Notes under the pieces: generated by a model
Databases searched by the model: none
Seen by the model: only the letters and a program-made list of their open reading frames with translations
Told to the model about the DNA's origin: nothing
In this document: in pieces, positions 1 through 7,735 of the stretch
How the letters are laid out: every line of letters begins with the position of its first letter
How positions within the stretch are numbered: the stretch's first letter is position 1
DNA from: JAPUDQ01 sp049289035
GTDB lineage: Bacteria; Patescibacteriota; Saccharimonadia; Saccharimonadales; Saccharimonadaceae
Direction of reading: 5' to 3'
DNA: 17,904 nucleotides
NCBI GenBank assembly: GCA_049289035.1
Contig: JBAQIV010000014.1
Location: 1-17,904, forward strand
Program-made: the position numbers and the translations under genes

Positions 1-1137
1 ATTGACGATATTGGCAAGCTGAGCGACTGGTTTAGGCATTTTCGAGGTCGATGCCATTGCGGTCATATGTTCCTGAAATGCATTCACCTCGGCTTGACTA
101 TATAGCCTTGTAGGCTTTCCATCGGCACTGACGTCACCCTCGATTCTATATAGAGGCTCACCAGTCTTTGGATCAGTCGAGTCAGTTTTTATAAACTTTG
201 CCCCAGGAGGGATCTCTGGCGTTGTCACCCCTTTAGCAAAGTTATTGAAGCGCTCCTCGTCGGTCTCGCCGACATAATTCGGTTTATTTAACGAGGCTTT
301 TACTTTAGTAGAGAACCAACGAAAGGCTTTGTCAGCAAACCCAAAGAAGCGCATATTGATCGCTTCTCTGACCTGACTACCGACTTTTGGATTTGTTTTT
401 ATGAGGTCGGCTAATTCACTTGCTGAAACACTTCGCATTTTTCCATCGACTTCAAGCGTATACCCCTTTTCGCTGGGGAAGACCCGGTTGAGTATTGTTT
501 TACCCTTGACTTCGATACCTTGAGATTTGAGGCGTTCGACGTCGGCAGTTGAGATAGATCGCATCTTACAACGTATAGACATCTTGGTGCATCCCTGGAC
601 GAATTCTTGTTGCAAAGCCTTTATCTTGGTGCGCAATAATTTTTCTTGGCGTATATCGAGGCTGGCAAGCTGATCATTGAGATCATCCATGACGTTTGAT
701 ATAAACGCAATCGGCGCCAGGCTGCCCGCTAGCAAGCTGCCGAGCCCGATGAGTGCTACCATGACGACTGCTACGACCGCGCCGGTGGCGCCTTTGCGGG
801 TCTTGATCTTACCGAGTAGTTTGACGGCCCCCCCGATGACGGGGTTGACCATACCTGCCGCGCCGGTGGCGGCTTTGCCGATTGCTGTGTCGCCGACGGC
901 TTTTTTCTCACCATCCTGCACGGCTTGGCGGGCGGTGTCGGCACCGCGGCCATGTTCGCGGGCTATCGCATCGCCCTGGCCATTGACAGCCTGCATGTCC
1001 GGAGTCGACGTGAGATCACTGAACTTTTTGTCATAATCACCCTGAGATGGGTTGAGTTCATGATTGTAGTCCCACCCGCCGGCGTGTGGTTCGGTCTCCT
1101 CCCTCTCTCGTAGGTCTTGGGCTGTTTTGCCGCTCAT
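1..1137 (-). CDS. Single-TM T4SS-associated protein, C-terminus cut by window edge
   Basis: This is an open frame of 379 codons on the minus strand from ATG at 1137 to the window edge, without a stop, so the C-terminus is missing. The start follows an AGGA about 12 nt upstream and lies 39 nt after the VirB4 stop, so it is the last visible gene of the T4SS operon. Residues 1-110 are charged and Gly/Ala-rich (MSGKTAQDLREREE...). One long hydrophobic segment at about 117-148 is followed by a soluble region with many Lys and Asp residues and two cysteines (C183, C190). The topology suggests a bitopic membrane protein with a large extracytoplasmic domain, as expected of a VirB8-like or cell-wall-facing channel component. 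I do not recognise the family, and function is inferred only from operon position. Confidence 0.75.
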   Translation of the reverse strand, partial: MSGKTAQDLREREETEPHAGGWDYNHELNPSQGDYDKKFSDLTSTPDMQAVNGQGDAIAREHGRGADTARQAVQDGEKKAVGDTAIGKAATGAAGMVNPVIGGAVKLLGKIKTRKGATGAVVAVVMVALIGLGSLLAGSLAPIAFISNVMDDLNDQLASLDIRQEKLLRTKIKALQQEFVQGCTKMSIRCKMRSISTADVERLKSQGIEVKGKTILNRVFPSEKGYTLEVDGKMRSVSASELADLIKTNPKVGSQVREAINMRFFGFADKAFRWFSTKVKASLNKPNYVGETDEERFNNFAKGVTTPEIPPGAKFIKTDSTDPKTGEPLYRIEGDVSADGKPTRLYSQAEVNAFQEHMTAMASTSKMPKPVAQLANIVN

Positions 1138-1176
1138 ATTCTATAGTGTATCCTGTTATGCTTCGTTTCGTCTATG

Positions 1177-3057
1177 TCACTGCGTGCTATACATATCTTG
1201 CGATGGTTGCTGTGGCGGGGCCTGCTGCATGGTTTGCAACTGCTGCGGGTTAGTAGTTATAAGGGCTTGCTCAGTCGGGCTAGCGATAATCTGCAGGTGT
1301 ACGTGGTTTTGTCCGGCAAAGAACAACCCCTGGCCGACCGGGAAGTTGGCGAGCCGCTTCTTCTCTTCCTCAGTAAGTTTAAAGACGTCACTAAGGACAT
1401 CGACAGCGCTAGAAGATTGCTTTAGGAGCAGCTGCATACTGGAGTTGGCCACAATTGCTCGGCCCATTTTGCTACTCATAAAATCTTCGACATCTTGCGT
1501 AACCGTGGTGAGCCCGAGGTAGTATTTGCGGGCGCGTTTGGCTAAGGAGAACAGGAAATTGGCGGAGTCGTCGTATTTCATGAGTTGCCAGGCTTCATCG
1601 ACAATCAGCATGCGCTTTTTTTGCTCGGTCCGCGTTTTGTTCCAGATGTGACTCAGCACAATATACATCGCAACCGGTCGCAATTCGTCTTCGAGGTCGC
1701 GAATATTAAATACCACCATGGGATTGTTTATGTCGATATTGCTCTGTTGCGAGAAAATGCCCGCAAACGTTCCAGTGGTGTATTTGCGTAGCCGTTGGGC
1801 AAGACTTGGGCCGCTACCACCCATATGGAGCAGCGTCTCATACAGGTCGCTGATAGTTGGCGCTACGGAGTTATGCGTGAGAGGGTCGCTGGTAATACCA
1901 GCGCGAGCGTAGGTGTCGATAAGCGCCTGATCCAGATCGGCCTCTTCACTTGGCGCCAGGGCTGGCATCATGTTGCCGCTAGCGGCCATTTGGGCGCCAC
2001 CCATCATGAGGCGTAGCAGCCCATGCAGAGTAACGAGATTAGCTCGCAAGGCGTCGTCAGCATCTTCACTATCGACGACACGTGGCAGGTCAAATGGGTT
2101 TATGCGCGTGTCGCTGTTGAGGCTGAGCCGTATGTAGCTGCCGCCGACAGCATCGGCTAGGCGTTGGTACTCGTTTTCTGGGTCAATGATTATGACATCA
2201 GCGCCCATCATCATAGTACGCAAGGCCTCGAGTTTGACCGTAAACGACTTTCCGGCACCAGACTTAGCGAAGACCACCATGTTAGCATTTTCCAGAGAGA
2301 ACCGGTCGAAGATAACGAGGCCGTTGTTGTGCATGTTTATGCCGTAGAGCACGCCTTTTTCCTGGGTGAGATCGGCGCTAGTAAACGGAAAACTCGTGCT
2401 GATAGCACCGGTGTTCATATTGCGGCGAATCTGCAGCTGGTCGGCCATCTGGGGTATGGTACTGTTGAGCCCCTGCTCTTGCTGGCTGCTGGCGACCTTG
2501 CTCATGACAAGTTGTTGGCCGAGTATGGTTTCGACCTTGTGCTGTACAAAACTCAGTTCGTCGAGACTGTCGGCGTAGATAGTGAGGTATAGGCCATAGC
2601 GGAAGAAGCGCTCAGAGCCCACCTGTAGTTGGTCACGTAGTTCCTCGGCATCTTGTATGGCGGCTTCGAGTGCTGGGTCGCGGACTTTGCCGTGCTCGGC
2701 ATTAATACTCATACTTGCTTCAAGTTGGGTGACCTTTTTGCGCAGGTTGTTTAAGACGACCTGGCTCTCAACGGGGTAGACAAACATGCTTATGTCCACG
2801 ACTTCGTCGAGGTTGATAATCGAACTCAACCAGCCAGTGTAAATACGGCGTGGGTAGCCGTAGACGTAGAGGGTGCGGCCGTATTTGGTACCGAGGCGAA
2901 AGTATGCACTTTGCACCTCGAGACTACTCGGCGCTATGGTATCGCGTAGCGTGGTGATGCCTTTTAAGAACTCTTGTTCGACTTCTTGCTGCTCGCGGCG
3001 CTGCTGTTCTTCAGCCAGGCCTATGACGTCGGTTTTTTTGCCACCAAAGATTCCCAT
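1177..3057 (-). CDS. virB4: VirB4/TraC-family T4SS ATPase
   Basis: This is a 626-residue P-loop ATPase of the VirB4 family, the cytoplasmic motor of type IV secretion and pilus systems. The Walker A region is AKSGAGKS at 264-271, followed by FTVKLEALR. Walker B is MLIVDEAW at 483-490, with acidic pair D487/E488, and the downstream TTVTQDVEDF at 517-526 is typical of the family. The N-terminal 230 residues carry only part of the usual VirB4 N-domain, so the protein is shorter than the roughly 800 residues of classical VirB4. The preceding gene encodes what looks like the rest. The ATG overlaps that gene's TAA by one base (TAATG), indicating translational coupling. The C-terminal 20 residues are Gln/Pro-rich. 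The family call is secure; the substrate (protein, DNA or pilin) cannot be read from sequence. Confidence 0.93.
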   Translation of the reverse strand: MGIFGGKKTDVIGLAEEQQRREQQEVEQEFLKGITTLRDTIAPSSLEVQSAYFRLGTKYGRTLYVYGYPRRIYTGWLSSIINLDEVVDISMFVYPVESQVVLNNLRKKVTQLEASMSINAEHGKVRDPALEAAIQDAEELRDQLQVGSERFFRYGLYLTIYADSLDELSFVQHKVETILGQQLVMSKVASSQQEQGLNSTIPQMADQLQIRRNMNTGAISTSFPFTSADLTQEKGVLYGINMHNNGLVIFDRFSLENANMVVFAKSGAGKSFTVKLEALRTMMMGADVIIIDPENEYQRLADAVGGSYIRLSLNSDTRINPFDLPRVVDSEDADDALRANLVTLHGLLRLMMGGAQMAASGNMMPALAPSEEADLDQALIDTYARAGITSDPLTHNSVAPTISDLYETLLHMGGSGPSLAQRLRKYTTGTFAGIFSQQSNIDINNPMVVFNIRDLEDELRPVAMYIVLSHIWNKTRTEQKKRMLIVDEAWQLMKYDDSANFLFSLAKRARKYYLGLTTVTQDVEDFMSSKMGRAIVANSSMQLLLKQSSSAVDVLSDVFKLTEEEKKRLANFPVGQGLFFAGQNHVHLQIIASPTEQALITTNPQQLQTMQQAPPQQPSQDMYSTQ

Positions 3058-3878
3058 TATGGCGCCTGCCTATCGAGTTGTGGTGTTGGCGCTAGACCAT
3101 CACCTTTTTGTACATACGTACCGACGACTTGCTCAAAATCGATCAGCGGTTGTCGCACAGCCGTGTCGGGGTTGTAAATGTTGTAGTACAGTCCAGCGAG
3201 CTCTTTGGTTTGCAGCTGTACGCAGCGCACGCCCATTTGGTAGAGGCCGCTGATTACCAGGTTGAGCCGGTTTTGCACCTCGTCTTTGGCTTTTTGGTAA
3301 GTGGCTTTGTCTATCTGGATGTTGGTCTGTTGTTGGGGCTTAAACAGGTTGCTAAACAGGTTTTTACTGTTGTTCACTGCACTGCTGACGTCACCGGTTG
3401 GAAAATACGGCACCACCACATAAAAACTCTTATCCATGATGTTGGCATCTTGGCTGAGCTGGTCGACGAAATTTATATAGTCATCCATAAGTACGCCGAG
3501 CAGCATGTTGTCTTGATCGCGGCGGATTTTGGCAAGTTTTTCGAGGTACGGCCCTATGTCGACACGCTGTGAGCGTATGAGTATCTGAACTGGAAAATAC
3601 AACGAGTTAAGAAAACTCTGGTAACTGTACTCCACGCCTTCACGTTCACGGTCGCTCATGAGGTCAAAGTTGATCGACTGGCACGCCACGACAGCCCGAA
3701 AACTACCGTCATTCATGACCACCATGCCTTCACGCACCTCAGATATTTGCAGTGAATTTTGCGAACTATTGGGGTTACGCGGCGGCTGCGCGGCCGCTGG
3801 TGTCGAGGCCACAGGAAAACCACCAGCGCCAGCGGGCGCAGGGCCTTGTAACGGTGTTTGTGGTTGCTGTGGTTGCAT
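3057..3878 (-). CDS. TraC-like / VirB4 N-terminal-domain-like protein
   Basis: This 273-residue soluble protein starts with a Pro/Gln/Ala-rich leader (1-38). A folded region follows (about 42-260) with LQISEVREGMVVMNDGSFRAVV, a stretch of the kind found at the N-terminus of VirB4/TraC ATPases. No Walker motifs and no TM segment are present. It sits between the PrgI-like and VirB4 genes, with a one-base overlap with VirB4, so the two products are probably made stoichiometrically and act together at the membrane base. In many systems this domain is part of VirB4 itself; here it is a separate chain. The start at 3878 is the only ATG giving full length, and a G-rich stretch lies about 12-20 nt upstream. 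The role is inferred from family resemblance and synteny. Confidence 0.75.
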   Translation of the reverse strand: MQPQQPQTPLQGPAPAGAGGFPVASTPAAAQPPRNPNSSQNSLQISEVREGMVVMNDGSFRAVVACQSINFDLMSDREREGVEYSYQSFLNSLYFPVQILIRSQRVDIGPYLEKLAKIRRDQDNMLLGVLMDDYINFVDQLSQDANIMDKSFYVVVPYFPTGDVSSAVNNSKNLFSNLFKPQQQTNIQIDKATYQKAKDEVQNRLNLVISGLYQMGVRCVQLQTKELAGLYYNIYNPDTAVRQPLIDFEQVVGTYVQKGDGLAPTPQLDRQAP

Positions 3879-3913
3879 CCCTGTTTACTACCCCACCCCC
3901 TGGAGATTAGGAC

Positions 3914-4891
3914 CTAATGTAGTGATATCACCACTTCTTCGTCGTCTTTGAGGCGATGCGCCTCGCGAGCGATAGCACTGATCGATAGGTCGCGGTTGTT
4001 TGCAAGTCTCATTATATCAGGTGACGGCTGATCACCGCTAGCGTTTTGGGCTGGTTGAGTGACCGGCGCCGGTTCGATAGGTGCAGGCTGGGCGGCTGGA
4101 GCTACCGCTACTGGTGCGGGCGCAGTGGCCACTTGTGGGTCTATGACGTGTTGGCGCATAGACGTCGGGTATGGGTTGTAGCTTGGCAACGGGTCAGCGG
4201 TGATTGGGGTGGCGGCCGGTGCCGCCACTGGGTACTCGGTGGCGACAGGAAATGCCGTAAACTGCGGGACTGATGTATCGGCTGGCGGTGCTTGGCTCAT
4301 GGCAGCCTGAAATTGCCGTGTCATTTGGGTCTTGCGAATCTCGTCTTGCTGCTCTATGAGGCTGTCGAACTGCCGACCTATACCGACCGACGTGTCCATC
4401 ATGTCGTCGACCGTGCTGGCTTCGGCAGTGATGGTGTCGTTGAGGCTGCTTAGCGACGTAGTGGTGACGCCACGCGCTGCCCAGCCCTGTGAGTCTATTA
4501 TGTCAGCCAGGTACGCCAGGCGCTGCTGCGCTTCGTCGGCCCCGTATTCTTTCGTCAGTTGTTTTTCTACGACGTGCGGCGCCACTATAGTGACGAGGTT
4601 AACCTGCCCCTCGGGTTGCCAGAGGCGGAGTCGGGGCTTAAACATAAACCGTATAACAGCCGCGAGATATATCTCCATAGGCTGGTCTTTGCGCAGCGGC
4701 AATGCGAGTGCCCCAAAAAACAAGATGAACGGCAGAGGTATGAGCACAAGCCCTATAAAAATCTTGCTCATAAAATACGCCAACGCCCCTGCGATTGCGA
4801 CTATGATGAGGTATATAAACTGTCGAAAACTAAACGGCCCAATGAGCTTGTCATCCGCCTCAACGTCTTGGGGTACTTTGTATTCGGCCAT
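3914..4891 (-). CDS. PrgI-like T4SS membrane protein with long Pro/Ala tail
   Basis: The N-terminus (VPQDVEADDKLIGPFSFRQFIYL) and two closely spaced TM helices at about 24-41 and 45-65, followed by LRKDQPMEIYLAAVIRFMFKPRLRLWQPEG, are the signature of the PrgI family. These are small VirB3-like inner-membrane proteins always found beside VirB4. Classical PrgI proteins are about 110-120 residues. This one is 325, with an extra mostly cytoplasmic region at about 96-325: a possibly helical segment (VEKQLTKEYGADEAQQRLAYLADII) and then a Pro/Ala/Val-rich low-complexity tail with repeated APAPVAVAPAAQPAPIEPAP-type sequence. The tail may be a flexible tether to the TraC-like or VirB4 partner, which is inference. 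A possible internal promoter lies just upstream at 4901-4909. Confidence 0.85.
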   Translation of the reverse strand: MAEYKVPQDVEADDKLIGPFSFRQFIYLIIVAIAGALAYFMSKIFIGLVLIPLPFILFFGALALPLRKDQPMEIYLAAVIRFMFKPRLRLWQPEGQVNLVTIVAPHVVEKQLTKEYGADEAQQRLAYLADIIDSQGWAARGVTTTSLSSLNDTITAEASTVDDMMDTSVGIGRQFDSLIEQQDEIRKTQMTRQFQAAMSQAPPADTSVPQFTAFPVATEYPVAAPAATPITADPLPSYNPYPTSMRQHVIDPQVATAPAPVAVAPAAQPAPIEPAPVTQPAQNASGDQPSPDIMRLANNRDLSISAIAREAHRLKDDEEVVISLH

Positions 4892-4900
4892 AGTGGTTAT

Positions 4901-4909
4901 AGTATATCA
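4901..4909 (-). promoter_or_regulatory. Possible internal extended -10 promoter before the PrgI-like gene
   Basis: On the minus strand this reads TGATATACT, an extended -10 (TG-n-TATACT) in the 20-nt gap between the S74-domain gene and the PrgI-like gene. The hexamer ends 9 nt before the ATG, so a transcript from it would have only a few nucleotides of leader. No convincing -35 was seen. It could let the ATPase half of the operon be expressed separately from the VirB6-like half. Confidence 0.35.
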
Positions 4910-4911
4910 TT

Positions 4912-6219
4912 TCATTTGGTACGGAGTGAGGTGCCAAGCTGGTTATAGTAGACATGGTAAAAACCATTGATCTTGCACACTGCCTGGGGTGCGACCTTGA
5001 GTACGTCTTGAGCCATAACGCCTATGTAGGTTGTGTTACTCCATAGGTACTGGTATTCGTATTCTGGAAGATTGAATAGCCCCAAAGTATTGCCTGTCGC
5101 GTGAATGTTGCGCTTGAGGCGGATATCAGATGGTGGCGGAGGTGGCGTACGACTGGCGGCACGGGTTAAGATGTCGAGTGCGGCCTGAGTCTTAACCTTT
5201 GAGCTTAGCTGAGCATCATTAATAATACGCGCAGCTTCTGCTGGGGGTATATCAGCTTCGTACATCGCCAAGGTGTCCGCATCTTGAGTAGCTAGCAACT
5301 CTGATGATAGGGCTCCCATTGCAGCATCACCATGCACTTCCCATTGTCCGCTTGCGCCAAACCCAGCCCCACCCTTTACTAGATCGCCATGTGAGCCTAC
5401 TAAATCATTGAAATTATCTTGTACAACTGCTTTTGTGACGCGATCCCTTACTGCTTGGTCTCCGACTGCATGCGTCGTAAGAACTCGTCTGGCTGCAGCC
5501 TTACCACTTGCACCCAAAGCGACCATGCGGTTAATTGCTGCAACGGCACGATCTGCGTCACCGGTAGCGACTGCAGCGGCATATTCTCTTTCAAGAAATC
5601 CATCACTTGAAAAGTCTGCTCCATCAGCGCCTGACTCTTCATATCTTGTTGTGAATGCGCTAACACGCTCTCGTGCTGCTTTTGCTGCAGTTTCAGTTGC
5701 AACTGCTTCGGCTCGTTGCAGATATCTAGCGGCCTGAGGGTTAGAACCTGGGCTTGTTCGCGCTCGCTCTGCCTCTCCCTCACTAAGTCCGGCCAATGCG
5801 GCTTGGTATTCTGGGTCGCTCGCTCGTTTTGCAACGAAATCTTCCCTAGCAGACGAGAGGTTCTTCTTCGCAGAATTTATTAAAGCTTCTCGCTCTGCCT
5901 CTGCAGCAGCTCCGCCACCAGGCAGAAGACGTCTTGCGCGATGGGCCGCTCGTTGCCTACGCGTAGCGGTCTTTGGGTCGTAGCCCTGTTCGCGCTCTAT
6001 TGCACGACGGGCGGTATTTGTTCGTCTTCTGTCAGCTTCGCCCTCAGCCTTTTTCCTTAAGGAGTCAATTGGTCCACGGTTTGGGTTATTCACTATCCCT
6101 GCAACCTTGCCGATCAACCCGCCCGCCATTTTGATGAGAAATGGTGTGGCGAACAAAGGAAACATCATGACCGCGAGGGCGAAGATTTTGAGTAGGATAG
6201 TTCGTATTTCTTCTGTCAT
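4912..6219 (-). CDS. Membrane-anchored T4SS-operon protein with C-terminal Peptidase_S74-like chaperone domain
   Basis: This 435-residue protein starts with a hydrophobic segment at about 8-45 (FALAVMMFPLFATPFLIKMAGG), which resembles the last TM part of a VirB6/TrbL protein. A basic Arg/Lys-rich stretch (52-95) and a long Ala/Glu/Arg-rich, probably helical region (95-355) follow. After a PPPPP hinge comes SDIRLKRNI starting at S364, then LGLFNLPEYEYQYLW, IGVMAQDVLKVAPQAV and YHVYYNQLG. These are the characteristic elements of Peptidase_S74, the self-cleaving intramolecular chaperone domain of phage tailspikes and fibres. The catalytic Ser/Lys spacing (S364, K369) is kept. The ATG follows a strong AGGAG that overlaps the stop of the VirB6-like gene, so they are coupled. 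The domain call is strong; why a T4SS operon should carry it is unknown. Confidence 0.85.
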   Translation of the reverse strand: MTEEIRTILLKIFALAVMMFPLFATPFLIKMAGGLIGKVAGIVNNPNRGPIDSLRKKAEGEADRRRTNTARRAIEREQGYDPKTATRRQRAAHRARRLLPGGGAAAEAEREALINSAKKNLSSAREDFVAKRASDPEYQAALAGLSEGEAERARTSPGSNPQAARYLQRAEAVATETAAKAARERVSAFTTRYEESGADGADFSSDGFLEREYAAAVATGDADRAVAAINRMVALGASGKAAARRVLTTHAVGDQAVRDRVTKAVVQDNFNDLVGSHGDLVKGGAGFGASGQWEVHGDAAMGALSSELLATQDADTLAMYEADIPPAEAARIINDAQLSSKVKTQAALDILTRAASRTPPPPPSDIRLKRNIHATGNTLGLFNLPEYEYQYLWSNTTYIGVMAQDVLKVAPQAVCKINGFYHVYYNQLGTSLRTK

Positions 6220-6227
6220 GATTTCTC

Positions 6228-7643
6228 CTATTGTAACAGTATGATATAAGCCGCTACTTTTGACCCGACAAACAGCAGTGTGACGAGCGGGTAAAACACA
6301 AGCATGGTTATAAACGTCTTACGCCATTTATCGAATAAACTCTCGGTATTGGGCAAGATAAACGCGACAAATGCCAGCGGTGATATGACGATGAGTATGG
6401 TGATGAGTGCATACCGGGCAACCAGTACAACTAACGTGGTGATAACTGCGAGCAAGGCGGGTACCGCAAACGTTATGGCTGCTGCTACGATAGCAGGTGC
6501 AAATGCGATTGCCGTGCCAAGCCCTAGTGCTCCAACGATAACCGTTTCCCAATGCACTCCGCTCGTAACCGATTTTGCATTTGGCAACGCTGACATAAGT
6601 ATGCCATCTATTCCTGCCCCAACAGCATTTGATATGTCGACAGCAAATATACATATGTAGTACGACAAGTTGACGAGTATCGCCGCTGCTATCATGCGAG
6701 GCAGTATCTTTTTGATGCCATAATTACTTATGCCGACACTGGTTGCCTGTGAAAATATGACAACAAAGAACGCGATGATAAACGCAACATTGGCAATGCC
6801 GAGTATGTTCGACCATATAAGTTTGAGTGGGTTGTCGCCAAACGGGTCTTTGACATCATACACCATGAATTGTTCGATAAGTGTATATACTGCGTCCACG
6901 GTCTTACCTATAAAGGTCGCTAAGGGGCATATAATCCAGCCAACACCAGTAACGTTGCAGGTTTCTTTTTCGGGCCCGCCAGTAGCCGTAGACTGAGGAG
7001 TACCGATCTGTGTCGCACACGTTTTAGCTTGTGTTAGATCGGTCGTCTTGCCGGTCATGCAGTTGTCCCATGCGTTAACACATTGGGTGGTATTTCCAGA
7101 CGATACATCCTTTAGGCATTTCTGGACTCCTTGACATTTGTATTGCGTAACGCCCGAAAGTTTTGTGCAGTCCTGAGCGGCCCAGTTGATGGTGGGGTCA
7201 GGCTGGGAGAGATAGCTACCATTATTTATGGCATAAACGATATCATATGGCGTAGGCTGCTTTCCGTTATTTGCCGTCTTATAACCATTCACGGTGTTGG
7301 TGATTAGTGTCTTTGCGTACAGTGCAATAGTATCGAAAGGTTTTGTCGAGGAGTTACAAGCAAATTTATTTGCTGAATCAGCGTTATTTACGTCTGCGTC
7401 ATTTATACACTGCGAATTATCAGGTACGACGAACAATCCTTTGGTGCTAAGATCGGTGATACCGCCAATCGTAGGGCAATTTTCTAGGTACATCGGATCA
7501 GTAGCGGCTACATTGCCAGTCCCCAAGTATTTTGCACATACTTTTCCCGAGGCCCATTGTGCGGCAACAGGCGAAGGCATAAGGGTTGCTAGACCAGAAG
7601 ACGCCACCGCAAGAATCATTAATGTCAAGAGAAACTTTTTCAT
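6228..7643 (-). CDS. VirB6/TrbL-like polytopic membrane protein with Cys-rich extracytoplasmic head
   Basis: This 471-residue protein is the first gene of the minus-strand T4SS operon. A signal peptide (1-28, likely cleavage after PSPVAA) is followed by an extracytoplasmic domain of about 210 residues with twelve cysteines (36, 56, 79, 96, 159, 170, 176, 188, 195, 209, 229, 239). The remainder holds about six hydrophobic segments (about 240-260, 275-300, 312-338, 365-393, 395-432, 443-468), including ISPLAFVAFILPNTESLFDKWRK, a loop typical of TrbL/VirB6-type channel proteins. The role is probably the inner-membrane translocation channel. No clear Shine-Dalgarno precedes the ATG (GCCATAATAATTATG). 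The next gene begins 8 nt after the stop and seems to continue the membrane part of this family, so the usual single chain may be divided in two. Confidence 0.8.
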   Translation of the reverse strand: MKKFLLTLMILAVASSGLATLMPSPVAAQWASGKVCAKYLGTGNVAATDPMYLENCPTIGGITDLSTKGLFVVPDNSQCINDADVNNADSANKFACNSSTKPFDTIALYAKTLITNTVNGYKTANNGKQPTPYDIVYAINNGSYLSQPDPTINWAAQDCTKLSGVTQYKCQGVQKCLKDVSSGNTTQCVNAWDNCMTGKTTDLTQAKTCATQIGTPQSTATGGPEKETCNVTGVGWIICPLATFIGKTVDAVYTLIEQFMVYDVKDPFGDNPLKLIWSNILGIANVAFIIAFFVVIFSQATSVGISNYGIKKILPRMIAAAILVNLSYYICIFAVDISNAVGAGIDGILMSALPNAKSVTSGVHWETVIVGALGLGTAIAFAPAIVAAAITFAVPALLAVITTLVVLVARYALITILIVISPLAFVAFILPNTESLFDKWRKTFITMLVFYPLVTLLFVGSKVAAYIILLQ

Positions 7644-7658
7644 AATTATTATGGCTAG

Positions 7659-7664
7659 AGTATA
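7659..7664 (-). promoter_or_regulatory. Possible -10 element for the minus-strand T4SS operon
   Basis: TATACT on the minus strand lies 15 nt upstream of the VirB6-like ATG. No good -35 is visible: the expected place falls within the terminator stem of the preceding gene. This is the best candidate in the 92-nt gap, but it is weak. Confidence 0.3.
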
Positions 7665-7680
7665 GATGATCCTACGCCAA

Positions 7681-7714
7681 AACGCCAGTCTAGCTTATCG
7701 CTTAGACTGGCGTT
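7681..7714 (-). terminator. Intrinsic terminator-like hairpin after the 7736-8851 gene
   Basis: This is an inverted repeat with perfect 12-bp arms (AACGCCAGTCTA / TAGACTGGCGTT) and a 10-nt loop. On the minus strand it is followed by TTTTGGCG, a short T-run, so it can end transcription from the gene at 7736-8851 before the T4SS operon begins. The U-tract is modest. Confidence 0.7.
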
Positions 7715-7735
7715 AGGCCCTGAGGCGGATATATG

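Noticed and set aside
677..1036. Plus-strand frame of 119 codons, rich in Ala/Pro/Ser
   Set aside because: It is the complement of the minus-strand gene at 1-1137, has no Shine-Dalgarno and shows low-complexity shadow composition.
3108..3572. Plus-strand frame of 154 codons
   Set aside because: It is the shadow of the TraC-like gene, with no promoter or ribosome site.
4332..4970. Plus-strand frame of 212 codons
   Set aside because: It lies opposite the PrgI-like gene, whose family signature is clear, and its many Cys/Arg/Ser residues are typical of antisense frames.
5448..5834. Minus-strand frame of 128 codons, Gln-rich, inside the S74-domain gene
   Set aside because: It is an out-of-frame overlap within a long gene with good coding features. 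The Gln richness arises from the GCA/GCT-rich reading of the real frame.
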